DNA of 52,292 bases from Centipeda noxia ATCC 43541 (GTDB lineage Bacteria > Bacillota > Negativicutes > Selenomonadales > Selenomonadaceae), in the NCBI RefSeq assembly GCF_000160555.1, contig NZ_GG749278.1, positions 93,668 through 145,959 on the forward strand. The letters are read 5' to 3'. Below, piece by piece: positions 25,824 through 34,158 of the stretch (position 1 is the first letter of the stretch; each line of letters begins with the position of its first letter). The notes under the pieces were generated by a model. The model did not search any database. It worked only from the letters and a program-made list of their open reading frames with translations, and was not told the DNA's origin. The position numbers and the translations under genes are program-made.

Positions 25824-25873
25824 AAAAAACGGTATTAAGAGATAGGCGGCGTACACCTCTTCCCATAATACCG
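25824..25873 (-). terminator. Leader terminator (candidate GlpP antitermination target)
   Basis: Minus strand CGGTATTA (25873-25866) pairs with TAATACCG (25837-25830); an inner AAGAG/CTCTT pair extends the stem. TTTTTTATTT follows directly. It lies between the promoter (25945-25973) and the HPr start (25770), so it is an attenuator. A 34-codon open frame (ATG 25880 to TGA 25776) runs through the hairpin and stops 5 nt before the HPr ATG. It has no good ribosome site, so protein-mediated antitermination is more likely than leader-peptide control. Confidence 0.75.
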
Positions 25874-25944
25874 AATTCATCTACATACTTCAGCAGTCAA
25901 ACTATTTTGTTGTCAAAAAACACTCCTTTTCCCTAATTGCTGTA

Positions 25945-25973
25945 ATTTTATCACATCTCGAAAGAGTGCGCAA
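25945..25973 (-). promoter_or_regulatory. Promoter of the HPr/GatC/kinase operon
   Basis: Minus strand TTGCGC (25973-25968), 17-bp spacer, TAAAAT (25950-25945) with an extended TGA. The predicted start near 25938 gives a leader of about 170 nt containing the terminator. A second AAAAGGAGTG ribosome-site-like run sits near the leader start without a useful reading frame. Confidence 0.65.
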
Positions 25974-26026
25974 GAAGAATTTTTAACATATGATATAAAA
26001 GAAACATATCATGATAAACATTTCTT

Positions 26027-27328
26027 TCATCTCTGTTCTGCACGCTCCGTCATCGCCGCTGCGAGCGCGGCCCCGAGTCCGGAGCCGCCGACGGCGAGGA
26101 TGGTGTCGACCTTCGGCGCATCAGCGCCGAGGAGTTCAAAGAAGGCCCGTGTCAGATTCTCTTTGACAAGCGGCATCTTCTCATACACGGCTCCGTCAAC
26201 GGCGATATGCTGACGGCGGATCTCGCCGCTGCCGGCGATTTGCCACAGGGTACCGACAAAGGTTGCTGCGATGAGCCGCACAGACCGTGCGACAATAGAG
26301 CGCGCAAGACCGCGCACGCGCACGGCATCCTCCGCGGAGAGCATCTCGCCCGTCACGGTCTCGACGATCGTCGCTGCTGCCTGCGCTTTTTCTCCCGTAT
26401 CCTCAAGCATGCGGCTCAGATCAATACTTGTAAAGTCATATGCTCTGCCCGCTTTGCCCATGAGCTCCGCAAGCGCCATGCCGAAGAGTGCCCCCATATA
26501 GCGTCCGGCAACCATCTTCTCAAGCCGCTGCTCTCCTTTTTTCTCGGACACTTCATCGAGCGCGGCATCAAAACGGTTCGGGAGGAGTTTTCGAAAGCCG
26601 CCCGACTCCATATTGATGATCATCGGCGGCTGCGCCATGCCGACATACGGCTCGAGATAACAGGTATTGTGCCCCGTCGCGTAGATAGCGCCGATCTTCG
26701 TATCCCCGTGAACGTAGGCAGCAGAGAGGAGAACGGCAACTGTGTCATTGATGACGGCGTTCGGCGTGACATTCGTCAGCCCCTGCCGCACGAGCGCTGC
26801 GCGCAGCAGCTCGTTTACAATCTCCCCCTCGACGCCGCGCGCCGCAAACTCCTTCGTCCATATGATGAGCCGCGCGTCGTTGATATTCGTCTGACTGGAG
26901 GGGAAGGAAAATGTATGCCCGAGGAGATATGGGGTCACATGATCGGCAGAAACGGCCTCATTGACGAGACCGGCAAGGAAGTCAAACATCTCCTCGCCCG
27001 TCGCCTGAGCGCCGATGAAATCATAGACACCGTCGACCTTCAGCGGCTTTGCCACGTGGGAAAGGACTTCATATCTGCCGTTTCCCTCGAGGCGGTAGAG
27101 GAGGACGCGCACGTTTGTCCCGCCGAAGTCGAGCGCGAGGTAGTCGCCGCGCTCCTCGCCTGTCGGCAGGCCGAGATAGGACGGGAGCATGCGCAGAGAG
27201 GAGTCGGGCGAGCCCGCGAGCCCGAGCCGCATATCCTGGCGAAAATCTGCCGCAGCCTCGCGCAGATGCTCCGTATCCACCGCAAAGGCGGCAAGTATCT
27301 CATCGTAGAGCGCCTGGTCGAATGCCAT
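26027..27328 (-). CDS. Eukaryotic-type hexokinase family protein
   Basis: 433 residues. LALDFGGTNVRVLLYRL (64-80) is the phosphate-1 motif, TFSFPSSQTNINDARLI (139-155) with IIWTKEF matches the hexokinase sugar-binding signature (FSFP..Q...G.L..WTK), and AVINDTVAVLL carries catalytic Asp195. GGSGLGAAL near the end is the adenosine motif. This is the yeast/mammal hexokinase fold, not the ROK or GlkA type usual in bacteria. It likely phosphorylates glucose or another hexose in the cytoplasm. GAGGAGGAG overlaps the end of the CNNM gene, so the two are co-transcribed. Confidence 0.87.
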   Translation of the reverse strand: MAFDQALYDEILAAFAVDTEHLREAAADFRQDMRLGLAGSPDSSLRMLPSYLGLPTGEERGDYLALDFGGTNVRVLLYRLEGNGRYEVLSHVAKPLKVDGVYDFIGAQATGEEMFDFLAGLVNEAVSADHVTPYLLGHTFSFPSSQTNINDARLIIWTKEFAARGVEGEIVNELLRAALVRQGLTNVTPNAVINDTVAVLLSAAYVHGDTKIGAIYATGHNTCYLEPYVGMAQPPMIINMESGGFRKLLPNRFDAALDEVSEKKGEQRLEKMVAGRYMGALFGMALAELMGKAGRAYDFTSIDLSRMLEDTGEKAQAAATIVETVTGEMLSAEDAVRVRGLARSIVARSVRLIAATFVGTLWQIAGSGEIRRQHIAVDGAVYEKMPLVKENLTRAFFELLGADAPKVDTILAVGGSGLGAALAAAMTERAEQR

Positions 27329-27330
27329 AT

Positions 27331-28674
27331 CTACTCCTCCTCGGTTGCCTCCGTCTGTTCCTCTTCCTCCGACACCGTATGCGGCAAATGTACGAGTACG
27401 CGCGTAATGCGTATGCCGTCGACTTCCTCAACGTAGAACAGTGTCCCTGCATGCGCCGTCATATGTCCCACGCGCGGTGCCTCGCCGAGCTGATCGTACA
27501 GCCAGCCGCCGATGCTGTCCACATCCTCGTCCTCAATGCGCACGCCGATCAGGTCATCGACCTCCTCGAGCAGGAGCTTCGCATCGATGGAGCAGATATC
27601 GCCTGCGCGCCACTCCACGCTCTCGCGTTCCTCATCGAACTCATCGCGAATATCGCCGACAATCTGCTCGATGATGTCCTCGATCGTCACCATCCCCGCC
27701 GTGCCGCCGTACTCATCGACAACAATCGCGAGCTGTGACCCCTGCTCCTGCATCGTGCGCAGAAGCACGCTCCCGTCCATGCTCTCGGGCACGACGAGCG
27801 CTTTGCGGATATAGCGGCGCAGGTTCAGGTGCTCCCCGCGCACCAGAGGCGACAGCAGGTCCTTTACATGGATAAATCCGATGATGTGGTCCTTGTCCTG
27901 ATAGCAGACGGGATAGCGCGTCTGCTGCTCCTCGAGAATCGTCTTGATGCGCTCCGCCGGCGTATCGTCGAGGTAGAGGCAGATCATATCCGTACGCGGC
28001 ACCATGATCTCACGTGCATTGAGTTCCGTGAAGGAAAATACGTTGTCGACGAAATCTGCTTCCGTACTGTTGATGAGTCCCTGGCGATAGCTCTCCTTCA
28101 TCAGGAGGCGGATCTCCTCCTCCGTATGCGCATCCTCGTTCTCGCCCGTCACCCCATAGCCGAGACTGCGGCTGATGCGGTTCGCCACCGTGTTCAAGAT
28201 CCAGACAAAGGGCCGCATAACACGGCTGAAAAGCACCATGGGAAACGCGATCGCGAGCATGATACGCTCCACGTTCGCAATTGCCATGGATTTCGGTGTG
28301 AGCTCGCCGAGCACAATGTGAAGCGAGGTGATGATCGTAAAGGCAATCGCAAGCGCAGCGGTATGACCAACTTCATCGGGCAGCCCCACGCTCTGGGTAA
28401 CCGGCAGAATGAGCACAGCGATCGCCGGTTCGCCCACCCAGCCGAGCCCGAGAGAGGCGAGTGTAATGCCGAGCTGCGTCACCGAGAGCGACGAATCAAG
28501 ATGCTCTGTGAGCTGCTTGGCGTATTTCGCGCGGCTGCTCCCCTCCGCGATGAGCGTCTCCAGGCGCGAGGTGCGCATCTTCACGCAGCAGAACTCGGCC
28601 GCGACGAAGAATCCGTTCATAAAGATCAGAAAAATGACGAGCAATAAGTCCAGCAATGTGGGCAATATGTCCAC
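27331..28674 (-). CDS. CNNM/CorC (HlyC) family membrane protein
   Basis: 447 residues. An N-terminal DUF21/CNNM transmembrane domain (about 1-190; GFFVAAEFCCVKMRTSRLE, LGELTPKS) is followed by a CBS pair (about 205-330; VPRTDMICLYLDD, VVDEYGGTAGMVTIEDIIEQIVG) and a CorC_HlyC domain (about 350-430). Members are linked to Mg2+/Co2+ efflux; the haemolysin name is historical. The start is GTG with AAGGAGG about 9 nt upstream. It is followed after 2 nt by hexokinase. Confidence 0.92.
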   Translation of the reverse strand: MDILPTLLDLLLVIFLIFMNGFFVAAEFCCVKMRTSRLETLIAEGSSRAKYAKQLTEHLDSSLSVTQLGITLASLGLGWVGEPAIAVLILPVTQSVGLPDEVGHTAALAIAFTIITSLHIVLGELTPKSMAIANVERIMLAIAFPMVLFSRVMRPFVWILNTVANRISRSLGYGVTGENEDAHTEEEIRLLMKESYRQGLINSTEADFVDNVFSFTELNAREIMVPRTDMICLYLDDTPAERIKTILEEQQTRYPVCYQDKDHIIGFIHVKDLLSPLVRGEHLNLRRYIRKALVVPESMDGSVLLRTMQEQGSQLAIVVDEYGGTAGMVTIEDIIEQIVGDIRDEFDEERESVEWRAGDICSIDAKLLLEEVDDLIGVRIEDEDVDSIGGWLYDQLGEAPRVGHMTAHAGTLFYVEEVDGIRITRVLVHLPHTVSEEEEQTEATEEE

Positions 28675-28703
28675 GAGGTATGTCCTCCTTCGAGAAACGA
28701 AAG

Positions 28704-28731
28704 GAGCTGCAGCACTGCTGCGTCACAGCTC
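28704..28731 (-). terminator. Possible terminator after the helicase
   Basis: Minus strand GAGCTG, inner GCAGC-AGT-GCTGC, AGCTC, followed by CTTTCGTTTC. The stem is good but the T tract is broken, so termination may be partial. Confidence 0.4.
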
Positions 28732-28757
28732 TCTGTGTATGGGTTCTGCCGCCGCGC

Positions 28758-29861
28758 TCAGCCGCGCGGCAGACGGTGCAGATCCATCTCCATGCGTACG
28801 GCAAGCGCCTTGAGCTTGTCGATTTCCTTTTCATCCGTGAGTGAGATGACTGCTCCCGCCTTTCCCGCGCGCGCCGTTCTGCCCGCGCGGTGACGATAGG
28901 TGCGCACGTCCTCGGGCAGATCGAGCTGAACAACGTAGTCCACATCCTCGATGTCGAGTCCGCGCGCCGCAAGATCGGTTGCGATGAGGAGTTCGGCGCG
29001 GCCCGCACGGATGGCATCAAGAGCCGCGCGCCGCTGATCGCGCCGCTCCTGCCCGAGCAAGGCGACTGCTTTGATCCCCTCATAGCGCAGTTTATCAACG
29101 GCATGCGCCGCATCGAAGCCGCGCCCGACAAAGACAAGTCCCCGCCGGATCGGCAGACGGCGTGTCAATTTTTGCACTGCTCTTATTTTATCACGAAACG
29201 ATACAATATGATAGTAGTTTTCATACGTGTTCTGCTGCGCTTCCGCACGGATATGGCGCGGCGCAAAGAGCCCCTGCGCCGCACGTACCGCCGCCGCTCC
29301 CGCTGTCGCAGAGAGAAGGAGCGCCTGGCGCTCCGGCGGCAGAAGGCGAATCACGCCGCGCACATCGTCAGCATGCTGTTTGGAAAGCAAGCGATCAAAC
29401 TCATCGAGGACAAGCAGCTTCACACTCATGAGCTTCAGTTTGTCGAGCCGATGAAGCTCCAACATACGCGCAGCTGAGCCGACGATAACCGCGGGTTTCT
29501 TTTTGAGCGCCTCGATCTGCCGTTTGATATTGGCTCCGCCGATGAGCGCCTGCACGCGGATGGGGAGCTCAGCCGCCTGTGCTGTCTCGCGTGCGACATC
29601 CGCAATCTGCATGGCGAGCTCATGCGTCGGTACGAGGATCAGCGCCTGTATCGAGCGCAGTGAGGGATCAATGCGCGTGAGAAGCGGCAGAAGGTAGGCG
29701 AGCGTCTTGCCCGTCCCCGTCGGCGCCTCGCCGATCAGATTCTCTCCCGCATACGCAGCGGGAATCAGAGCCGTCTGTATCTCCGTCGGCACAGTGATGC
29801 CGCGTTTTGCGAGAGCCACCGCAAGAACCTCCGGAACACCGAGCGATGCAAATGTCGTCAT
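28758..29861 (-). CDS. DEAD-box-type RNA helicase
   Basis: About 367 residues with two RecA-like domains and almost no C-terminal extension. Motifs: Q-motif region TVPTEIQTALIPAA, Walker A APTGTGKT, Ib-like GGANIKRQ, motif II reads DEFD instead of DEAD, SAT (motif III), LLIATDLAARGLDIEDVD (motif V) and HRAGRTAR (motif VI). It probably remodels RNA or ribosome intermediates. The start at 29861 is preferred for AGGAG at 7 nt; an earlier ATG at 29882 overlaps the topB stop but has no ribosome site. Confidence 0.9.
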   Translation of the reverse strand: MTTFASLGVPEVLAVALAKRGITVPTEIQTALIPAAYAGENLIGEAPTGTGKTLAYLLPLLTRIDPSLRSIQALILVPTHELAMQIADVARETAQAAELPIRVQALIGGANIKRQIEALKKKPAVIVGSAARMLELHRLDKLKLMSVKLLVLDEFDRLLSKQHADDVRGVIRLLPPERQALLLSATAGAAAVRAAQGLFAPRHIRAEAQQNTYENYYHIVSFRDKIRAVQKLTRRLPIRRGLVFVGRGFDAAHAVDKLRYEGIKAVALLGQERRDQRRAALDAIRAGRAELLIATDLAARGLDIEDVDYVVQLDLPEDVRTYRHRAGRTARAGKAGAVISLTDEKEIDKLKALAVRMEMDLHRLPRG

Positions 29862-29878
29862 ATCATTCTCCTGCGCAA

Positions 29879-32011
29879 TCATTTGAAAAAGAGCGCATCC
29901 ATCTCCGCCTGTTCATCCGCGGTCGGCGTATAGCTGCGCCCCGCAGACATGACGCCTGCGGAGGAGGAACCGTGCACTCCCGATCCTGCACGCGGGATGT
30001 TCCGTCCTGCAAAGTCCGGCTTGCCGTTTGCATCGTTCGCCGTCATGCGGCACTGGGGGAACGCGGAGCATCCCCAGAAATCACCGTGTTTTCCCTTTCG
30101 TTTCAGCATGACACCGCGTCCGCAGGCGGGGCAGGGAATGCCTGCGCCGCCGCCAATCTTTGCTGTACGCGCAGCATTGCAGAGATCGCGCGCAAAGGCC
30201 TCCTGCCCCGCAAGGAATTCTTCGGGCGTCCCCACGCCCTCCGCCATGGCATGCAGACGATCTTCCCAGATCGCCGTGGCATCGGGGTATGTCATCGTAT
30301 CAGGGAGAGCGTCAATGAGGAGGTATGCCTCCGCCGTCGGCGTCAGGATCTTCTTCTTGCCTGCGGCGCGGAGAAATTTCCGACGGATCAGATCCTCGAT
30401 GATGCTCGCGCGCGTCGCCTCCGTACCGATGCCGGAGACATCGCGCAGCATCTTTTTCGCTGCCTCATCCTTCACGTATTTGTGGATCTCCTTCATCCCC
30501 TGCAGGAGGGTGGCGGGGGTAAAGCGCGCAGGCGGCTTCGTCTGCCTCGTGCCCATCTCCGCAGATATATAGTCCGTATGGTCGCCCTTCTTCATCGGCG
30601 GCAGGACAGCGCTCTCCTCGTCCTCCTTCTCCGCATCTTCCGATTCCGATTTCCCCGTGCGGTACATCGCGCGCCAGCCCGCCGCGCGCTCTGTACGGCC
30701 GCTCGCGCTGAATGTTTCGCCGTGATAGGTGAGCTCGACCTTCGTCTGATCATAGACATAGTTCGGACGGAACTGCGCGATGTAGGCGCGCGCAATCAAC
30801 CCGTAGATATTCCGCTCCGTCTTGTTGAGCCGCATGGGGTTTACGGGCACGGTCGTCGGGATGATCGCATGGTGCGCCGAGATCTTCTCGTCGTTCCACG
30901 CACGCGATTTCTGCGCCGCATCCGCTTCCTGCGCCCATACCGCAAGTTCCGAACCTTCGAGCGCGGCGAGATTGCCAAGGATTTTTGCCGCATCCTTATG
31001 CTGGCTCACGGGCAGATACTCCGCATCGGAGCGCGGATAGGTCGTCAGCTTCTCCTCATACAGCTTCTGCGCCGTATCGAGAACCTGCTGCGGCTCATAG
31101 CCGTACCGCTTGCCCGCAAGCACCTGCAGCGCCGACAGAGAAAACGGGAGCGGAGGCGGCTCCTCCTTTTTCTTGCGTTCATAGCGTGTGATCTTCCCGT
31201 CTTGGGGGTCATGTCCAAAGGCGTCCATTGCAGCACGCGCTGCCGCCTCGTCCGTTAAACGCCCCTCCGGATCGAGCGGCGTGCGCTCCTCCGACGGCTT
31301 CCACCGCGCGCGGAACGATTCGCCGCTCCCCTCATGCCGAAACACCGCATCGACGAGATAGTAGGTCGCGGGTTTGAAATTCTCGATCTCGCGCTCGCGG
31401 CGCACGACAAGCGCAAGCGTCGGCGTTTTGACCCGCCCAATCGGCAGCACCAGCCGCGCATGACCTGCCCGGCGCGCAGCGAGCGTGTAGGCACGCGAGA
31501 GGTTCATCCCGATCAGCCAGTCCGCGCGTGCCCGCGCGAGCGCTGAGAGCTTCAGCGGGAGGAAGTCACGGTTGTCCCGCAGGTCACTGAGCGCATCGTG
31601 AATGCTCTTATCGTCGAGCGCGTTGATGAGGATGCGGCGCACGGGCTTCTCATTGCCGAGATAGTCGAGCACCTCATCCACAAGCAGCTGCCCCTCACGG
31701 TCCGGGTCTCCGCCGTGTACAATCTCATCCGCACGCGCAATCAGTGCCTTCACCACGCCGAACTGCTGGGCAGCACTCTCATTGACAACGAGACGCCACT
31801 CGCCGGGCAGGATCGGCAGATCCTCCGCACGCCAGCGCTTTAGGTTCGGATCATATTCCTCGGGCTCCGCCTGGCGCAGGACATGACCGAACAGCCACGT
31901 TACCACGCCGCCGCCCGTCTCAATCCACCCCGTGCCCTTTCGATGCGGTGCAGGCAGGCACCCGGCGAGCGCGCGTCCGACGCTCGGCTTCTCCGCAATG
32001 TAGAGCCTCAT
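29879..32011 (-). CDS. topB: DNA topoisomerase III
   Basis: 710 residues, a type IA topoisomerase that relaxes or decatenates DNA. The TOPRIM domain has RLYIAEKPSVGRAL and HGGDPDREGQLLVDEVL, and the active-site Tyr lies in LTTYPRSDAEYLP near residue 317. One zinc-finger-like C4 motif, CPACGRGVMLKRKG...CSAFPQC, is near the C-terminus. Start ATG 32011 overlaps the DUF1232 stop by 4 nt; a longer frame upstream has no support. The pair is followed by a helicase, a plausible nucleic-acid remodelling operon. Confidence 0.95.
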   Translation of the reverse strand: MRLYIAEKPSVGRALAGCLPAPHRKGTGWIETGGGVVTWLFGHVLRQAEPEEYDPNLKRWRAEDLPILPGEWRLVVNESAAQQFGVVKALIARADEIVHGGDPDREGQLLVDEVLDYLGNEKPVRRILINALDDKSIHDALSDLRDNRDFLPLKLSALARARADWLIGMNLSRAYTLAARRAGHARLVLPIGRVKTPTLALVVRREREIENFKPATYYLVDAVFRHEGSGESFRARWKPSEERTPLDPEGRLTDEAAARAAMDAFGHDPQDGKITRYERKKKEEPPPLPFSLSALQVLAGKRYGYEPQQVLDTAQKLYEEKLTTYPRSDAEYLPVSQHKDAAKILGNLAALEGSELAVWAQEADAAQKSRAWNDEKISAHHAIIPTTVPVNPMRLNKTERNIYGLIARAYIAQFRPNYVYDQTKVELTYHGETFSASGRTERAAGWRAMYRTGKSESEDAEKEDEESAVLPPMKKGDHTDYISAEMGTRQTKPPARFTPATLLQGMKEIHKYVKDEAAKKMLRDVSGIGTEATRASIIEDLIRRKFLRAAGKKKILTPTAEAYLLIDALPDTMTYPDATAIWEDRLHAMAEGVGTPEEFLAGQEAFARDLCNAARTAKIGGGAGIPCPACGRGVMLKRKGKHGDFWGCSAFPQCRMTANDANGKPDFAGRNIPRAGSGVHGSSSAGVMSAGRSYTPTADEQAEMDALFFK

Positions 32012-32367
32012 GCAAACACCTTGCACAGTGCCCAAACGAGCAGGATCAGCCACAGGATCATCACAACGGATGCTGCCGCGAGCAGCCGCGTTCCGTATCG
32101 CGCAACGCGCCGCTCCCCCTCTGCGCGGGCCTGCGCAGGCAGCATGCGCACGAGCAGTGATGTCGCTGCCGGCAGAATGACCATATCATCCACTGCACCA
32201 AGTATGGGAATCGTATCGGGCACAATATCGATGGGACTCACGAGATAGAGCAGCGTCAGCGGGAATAAAATCTTCACCGCGCGCGGCGTATCCCGCCGCA
32301 GCATCGCAAACAGGAGCAGCGCAATATCGTGCCGCAGCGCACGCAGGAGCACCAAAAATCGCAGCAT
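32008..32367 (-). CDS. DUF1232 (YkvA-type) membrane protein
   Basis: 119 residues. The DUF1232 core LYLVSPIDIVPDTIPILGAVDDMVIL lies at about 40-65, and a C-terminal membrane helix (about 98-116) anchors it. The function of the family is unknown. GGAGGG precedes the ATG. It is the first gene of an operon with topB (4-nt overlap), under the promoter at 32401-32429. Confidence 0.88.
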   Translation of the reverse strand: MLRFLVLLRALRHDIALLLFAMLRRDTPRAVKILFPLTLLYLVSPIDIVPDTIPILGAVDDMVILPAATSLLVRMLPAQARAEGERRVARYGTRLLAAASVVMILWLILLVWALCKVFA

Positions 32368-32400
32368 AACACCCTCCGATCATTTCACATAATTACTCTC

Positions 32401-32429
32401 AGTATATCATTCTGCCCGCACTCTTTCAA
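32401..32429 (-). promoter_or_regulatory. Promoter of DUF1232-topB-helicase operon
   Basis: Minus strand TTGAAA (32429-32424), 17-bp spacer, TATACT (32406-32401) with an extended TGA. It is near consensus. Confidence 0.78.
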
Positions 32430-32441
32430 ATGCAAATGAAA

Positions 32442-32471
32442 AAGGACAGATGCACAGCGGCGTCTGTCCTT
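32442..32471 (-). terminator. Terminator after gpmI
   Basis: Minus strand AAGGACAGA, 12-nt loop, TCTGTCCTT followed by TTT. It closes the pgk-tpiA-gpmI operon. Confidence 0.88.
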
Positions 32472-32491
32472 GGCTTAGCTGTCAGCAAATT

Positions 32492-34048
32492 CTATTTGAG
32501 CGTGACGAGCGGCTTGCCCGTCATCTCCTTCGGGATGGGGAGTCCGGCGAGCGTAAGAAGCGTCGGTGCGATATCGCAGAGCGCGCCGGTGTGCACCTCC
32601 TTCACGCGGTCGGAGACCACGATGAACGGCACAGGGTTCGTCGTGTGCTTCGTGAACGGCTGGTTCGTCTCGTAGTCCCACATCTTGTCCGCGTTGCCGT
32701 GATCCGCCGTGATGCAGACCTCGCCGCCGACCGCACGGACGGCGGCGACAAAGCGGCCGACGCAGGCATCAACCGTCTCAACAGCCTTTACGACGGCAGG
32801 TACAACCCCCGTATGTCCGACCATGTCGCAGTTCGCATAGTTGAGGATGATAAAGTCATACTTGCGTGATTTGATCGCCTCGACCACTTTATCCGTGACC
32901 TCGATCGCGCTCATCTCGGGCTGGAGATCGTAGGTCGCGACCTTCGGGGAGTGGACGAGGATGCGGTCCTCGCCCTTGTACGGTTCCTCAACACCGCCGT
33001 TGAAGAAGAAGGTAACGTGTGCATATTTCTCCGTCTCGGCAATGCGCAGCTGCGTGTACCCGAGATCCTGTACATACTGACCAAAGGTATTGTCGATCTC
33101 CTCGGGCGGGAATGCCACGAGCGCGTTCATCCCCGCCTCGTACTGCGAGAATGTGGCAAACGGGATCTTCAGTGACTCATCGCGCGGGAATCCGTCGAAT
33201 TTTTCATCGACAAATGCGTGCGTGAGCTGACGCGCACGGTCGGGGCGGAAATTGTAGAAGATCGCGCCGTCGCCGTTCTTCATGCCGGGATATCCCGCGA
33301 CAACAAACGGCACGACGAACTCGTCCGTCACACCCTCGGGCTTCTCGCTCGTATCGGCATAGGAGGCGAGCAGACCGGCCACCGCCGTCTTTGCCGTGGT
33401 CTTTGCCTTCGCGTGTGCAATCGCCTCATAGGCGAGCTGTTCACGTTCCCAGCGATGATCGCGGTCCATCGCGTAGTAGCGTCCGCTGACCGTTGCAATC
33501 CGTCCGACGCCGATCTCGGCCGCCTTCCTCTCAACTGTCTCGAGATACTCCTGCGCGCTCTTGGGCGGCACATCGCGGCCGTCGAGGAACGCATGGATCC
33601 AAACCTCGGTCAGCCCCTCGCGCTTTGCGAGTTCGAGCACGCCGAAGAGATGATCGTCGTGGCTGTGGACGCCGCCCGGAGAGACGAGCCCCATGACGTG
33701 CAGCGCTCCGCCGCGCGCCTTCACCCCGCGCACAATCGTAAGCAGTGCCTCGTTCTTGAAAAAGTCGCCGTTCCTGATATCGCGTGTGATGCGTGTCAGC
33801 TGCTGGTAGACGACGCGGCCCGCACCGATATTGGTGTGTCCGACCTCGGAGTTTCCCATCTGCCCGTCCGGCAGGCCGACATACTCGCCGGATGCATTGA
33901 TCTCATTGTGCTTGTATTTTTTCAGCAGGCCGTCGATCACCGGCGTCTTTGCCATTGCGATCGCGTTGTACTTGAGATCGTTCGGGTCGCCGTCGCCGAA
34001 GCCGTCCATGATGATGAGCGCCACAGGGGCGTTTTTAAGTTTTGCCAT
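32492..34048 (-). CDS. gpmI: Phosphoglycerate mutase, cofactor-independent
   Basis: 518 residues, normal for iPGM. It interconverts 3- and 2-phosphoglycerate using two Mn ions. The phosphoserine nucleophile is in GQMGNSEVGHTNIGAGR, and metal ligands are visible in MDGFGDGD near the N-terminus, HSHDDHL, YDFIILNYANCDMVGHTG and ITADHGNADKM. It follows tpiA by 110 nt. Confidence 0.97.
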   Translation of the reverse strand: MAKLKNAPVALIIMDGFGDGDPNDLKYNAIAMAKTPVIDGLLKKYKHNEINASGEYVGLPDGQMGNSEVGHTNIGAGRVVYQQLTRITRDIRNGDFFKNEALLTIVRGVKARGGALHVMGLVSPGGVHSHDDHLFGVLELAKREGLTEVWIHAFLDGRDVPPKSAQEYLETVERKAAEIGVGRIATVSGRYYAMDRDHRWEREQLAYEAIAHAKAKTTAKTAVAGLLASYADTSEKPEGVTDEFVVPFVVAGYPGMKNGDGAIFYNFRPDRARQLTHAFVDEKFDGFPRDESLKIPFATFSQYEAGMNALVAFPPEEIDNTFGQYVQDLGYTQLRIAETEKYAHVTFFFNGGVEEPYKGEDRILVHSPKVATYDLQPEMSAIEVTDKVVEAIKSRKYDFIILNYANCDMVGHTGVVPAVVKAVETVDACVGRFVAAVRAVGGEVCITADHGNADKMWDYETNQPFTKHTTNPVPFIVVSDRVKEVHTGALCDIAPTLLTLAGLPIPKEMTGKPLVTLK

Positions 34049-34158
34049 AATATTTAATTCCTTCCAAGAGTTTTCCCCTCATACCCAGATGGCGCTTCAT
34101 TTCCGCCAAGCGAAAAATCTGCGCCACCGAAAGTGTCTCTATGGATCTGTAACGAAAA

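Noticed and set aside
25771-25866. Upstream extension of the HPr gene by 32 codons
   Set aside because: It would be translated through the leader terminator, and the normal HPr N-terminus with its own ribosome site begins at 25770.
26007-26016. TATCATGATA palindrome as an operator
   Set aside because: It lies just after the hexokinase stop in a very AT-rich stretch and overlaps a weak hairpin; no second copy supports a regulator site.
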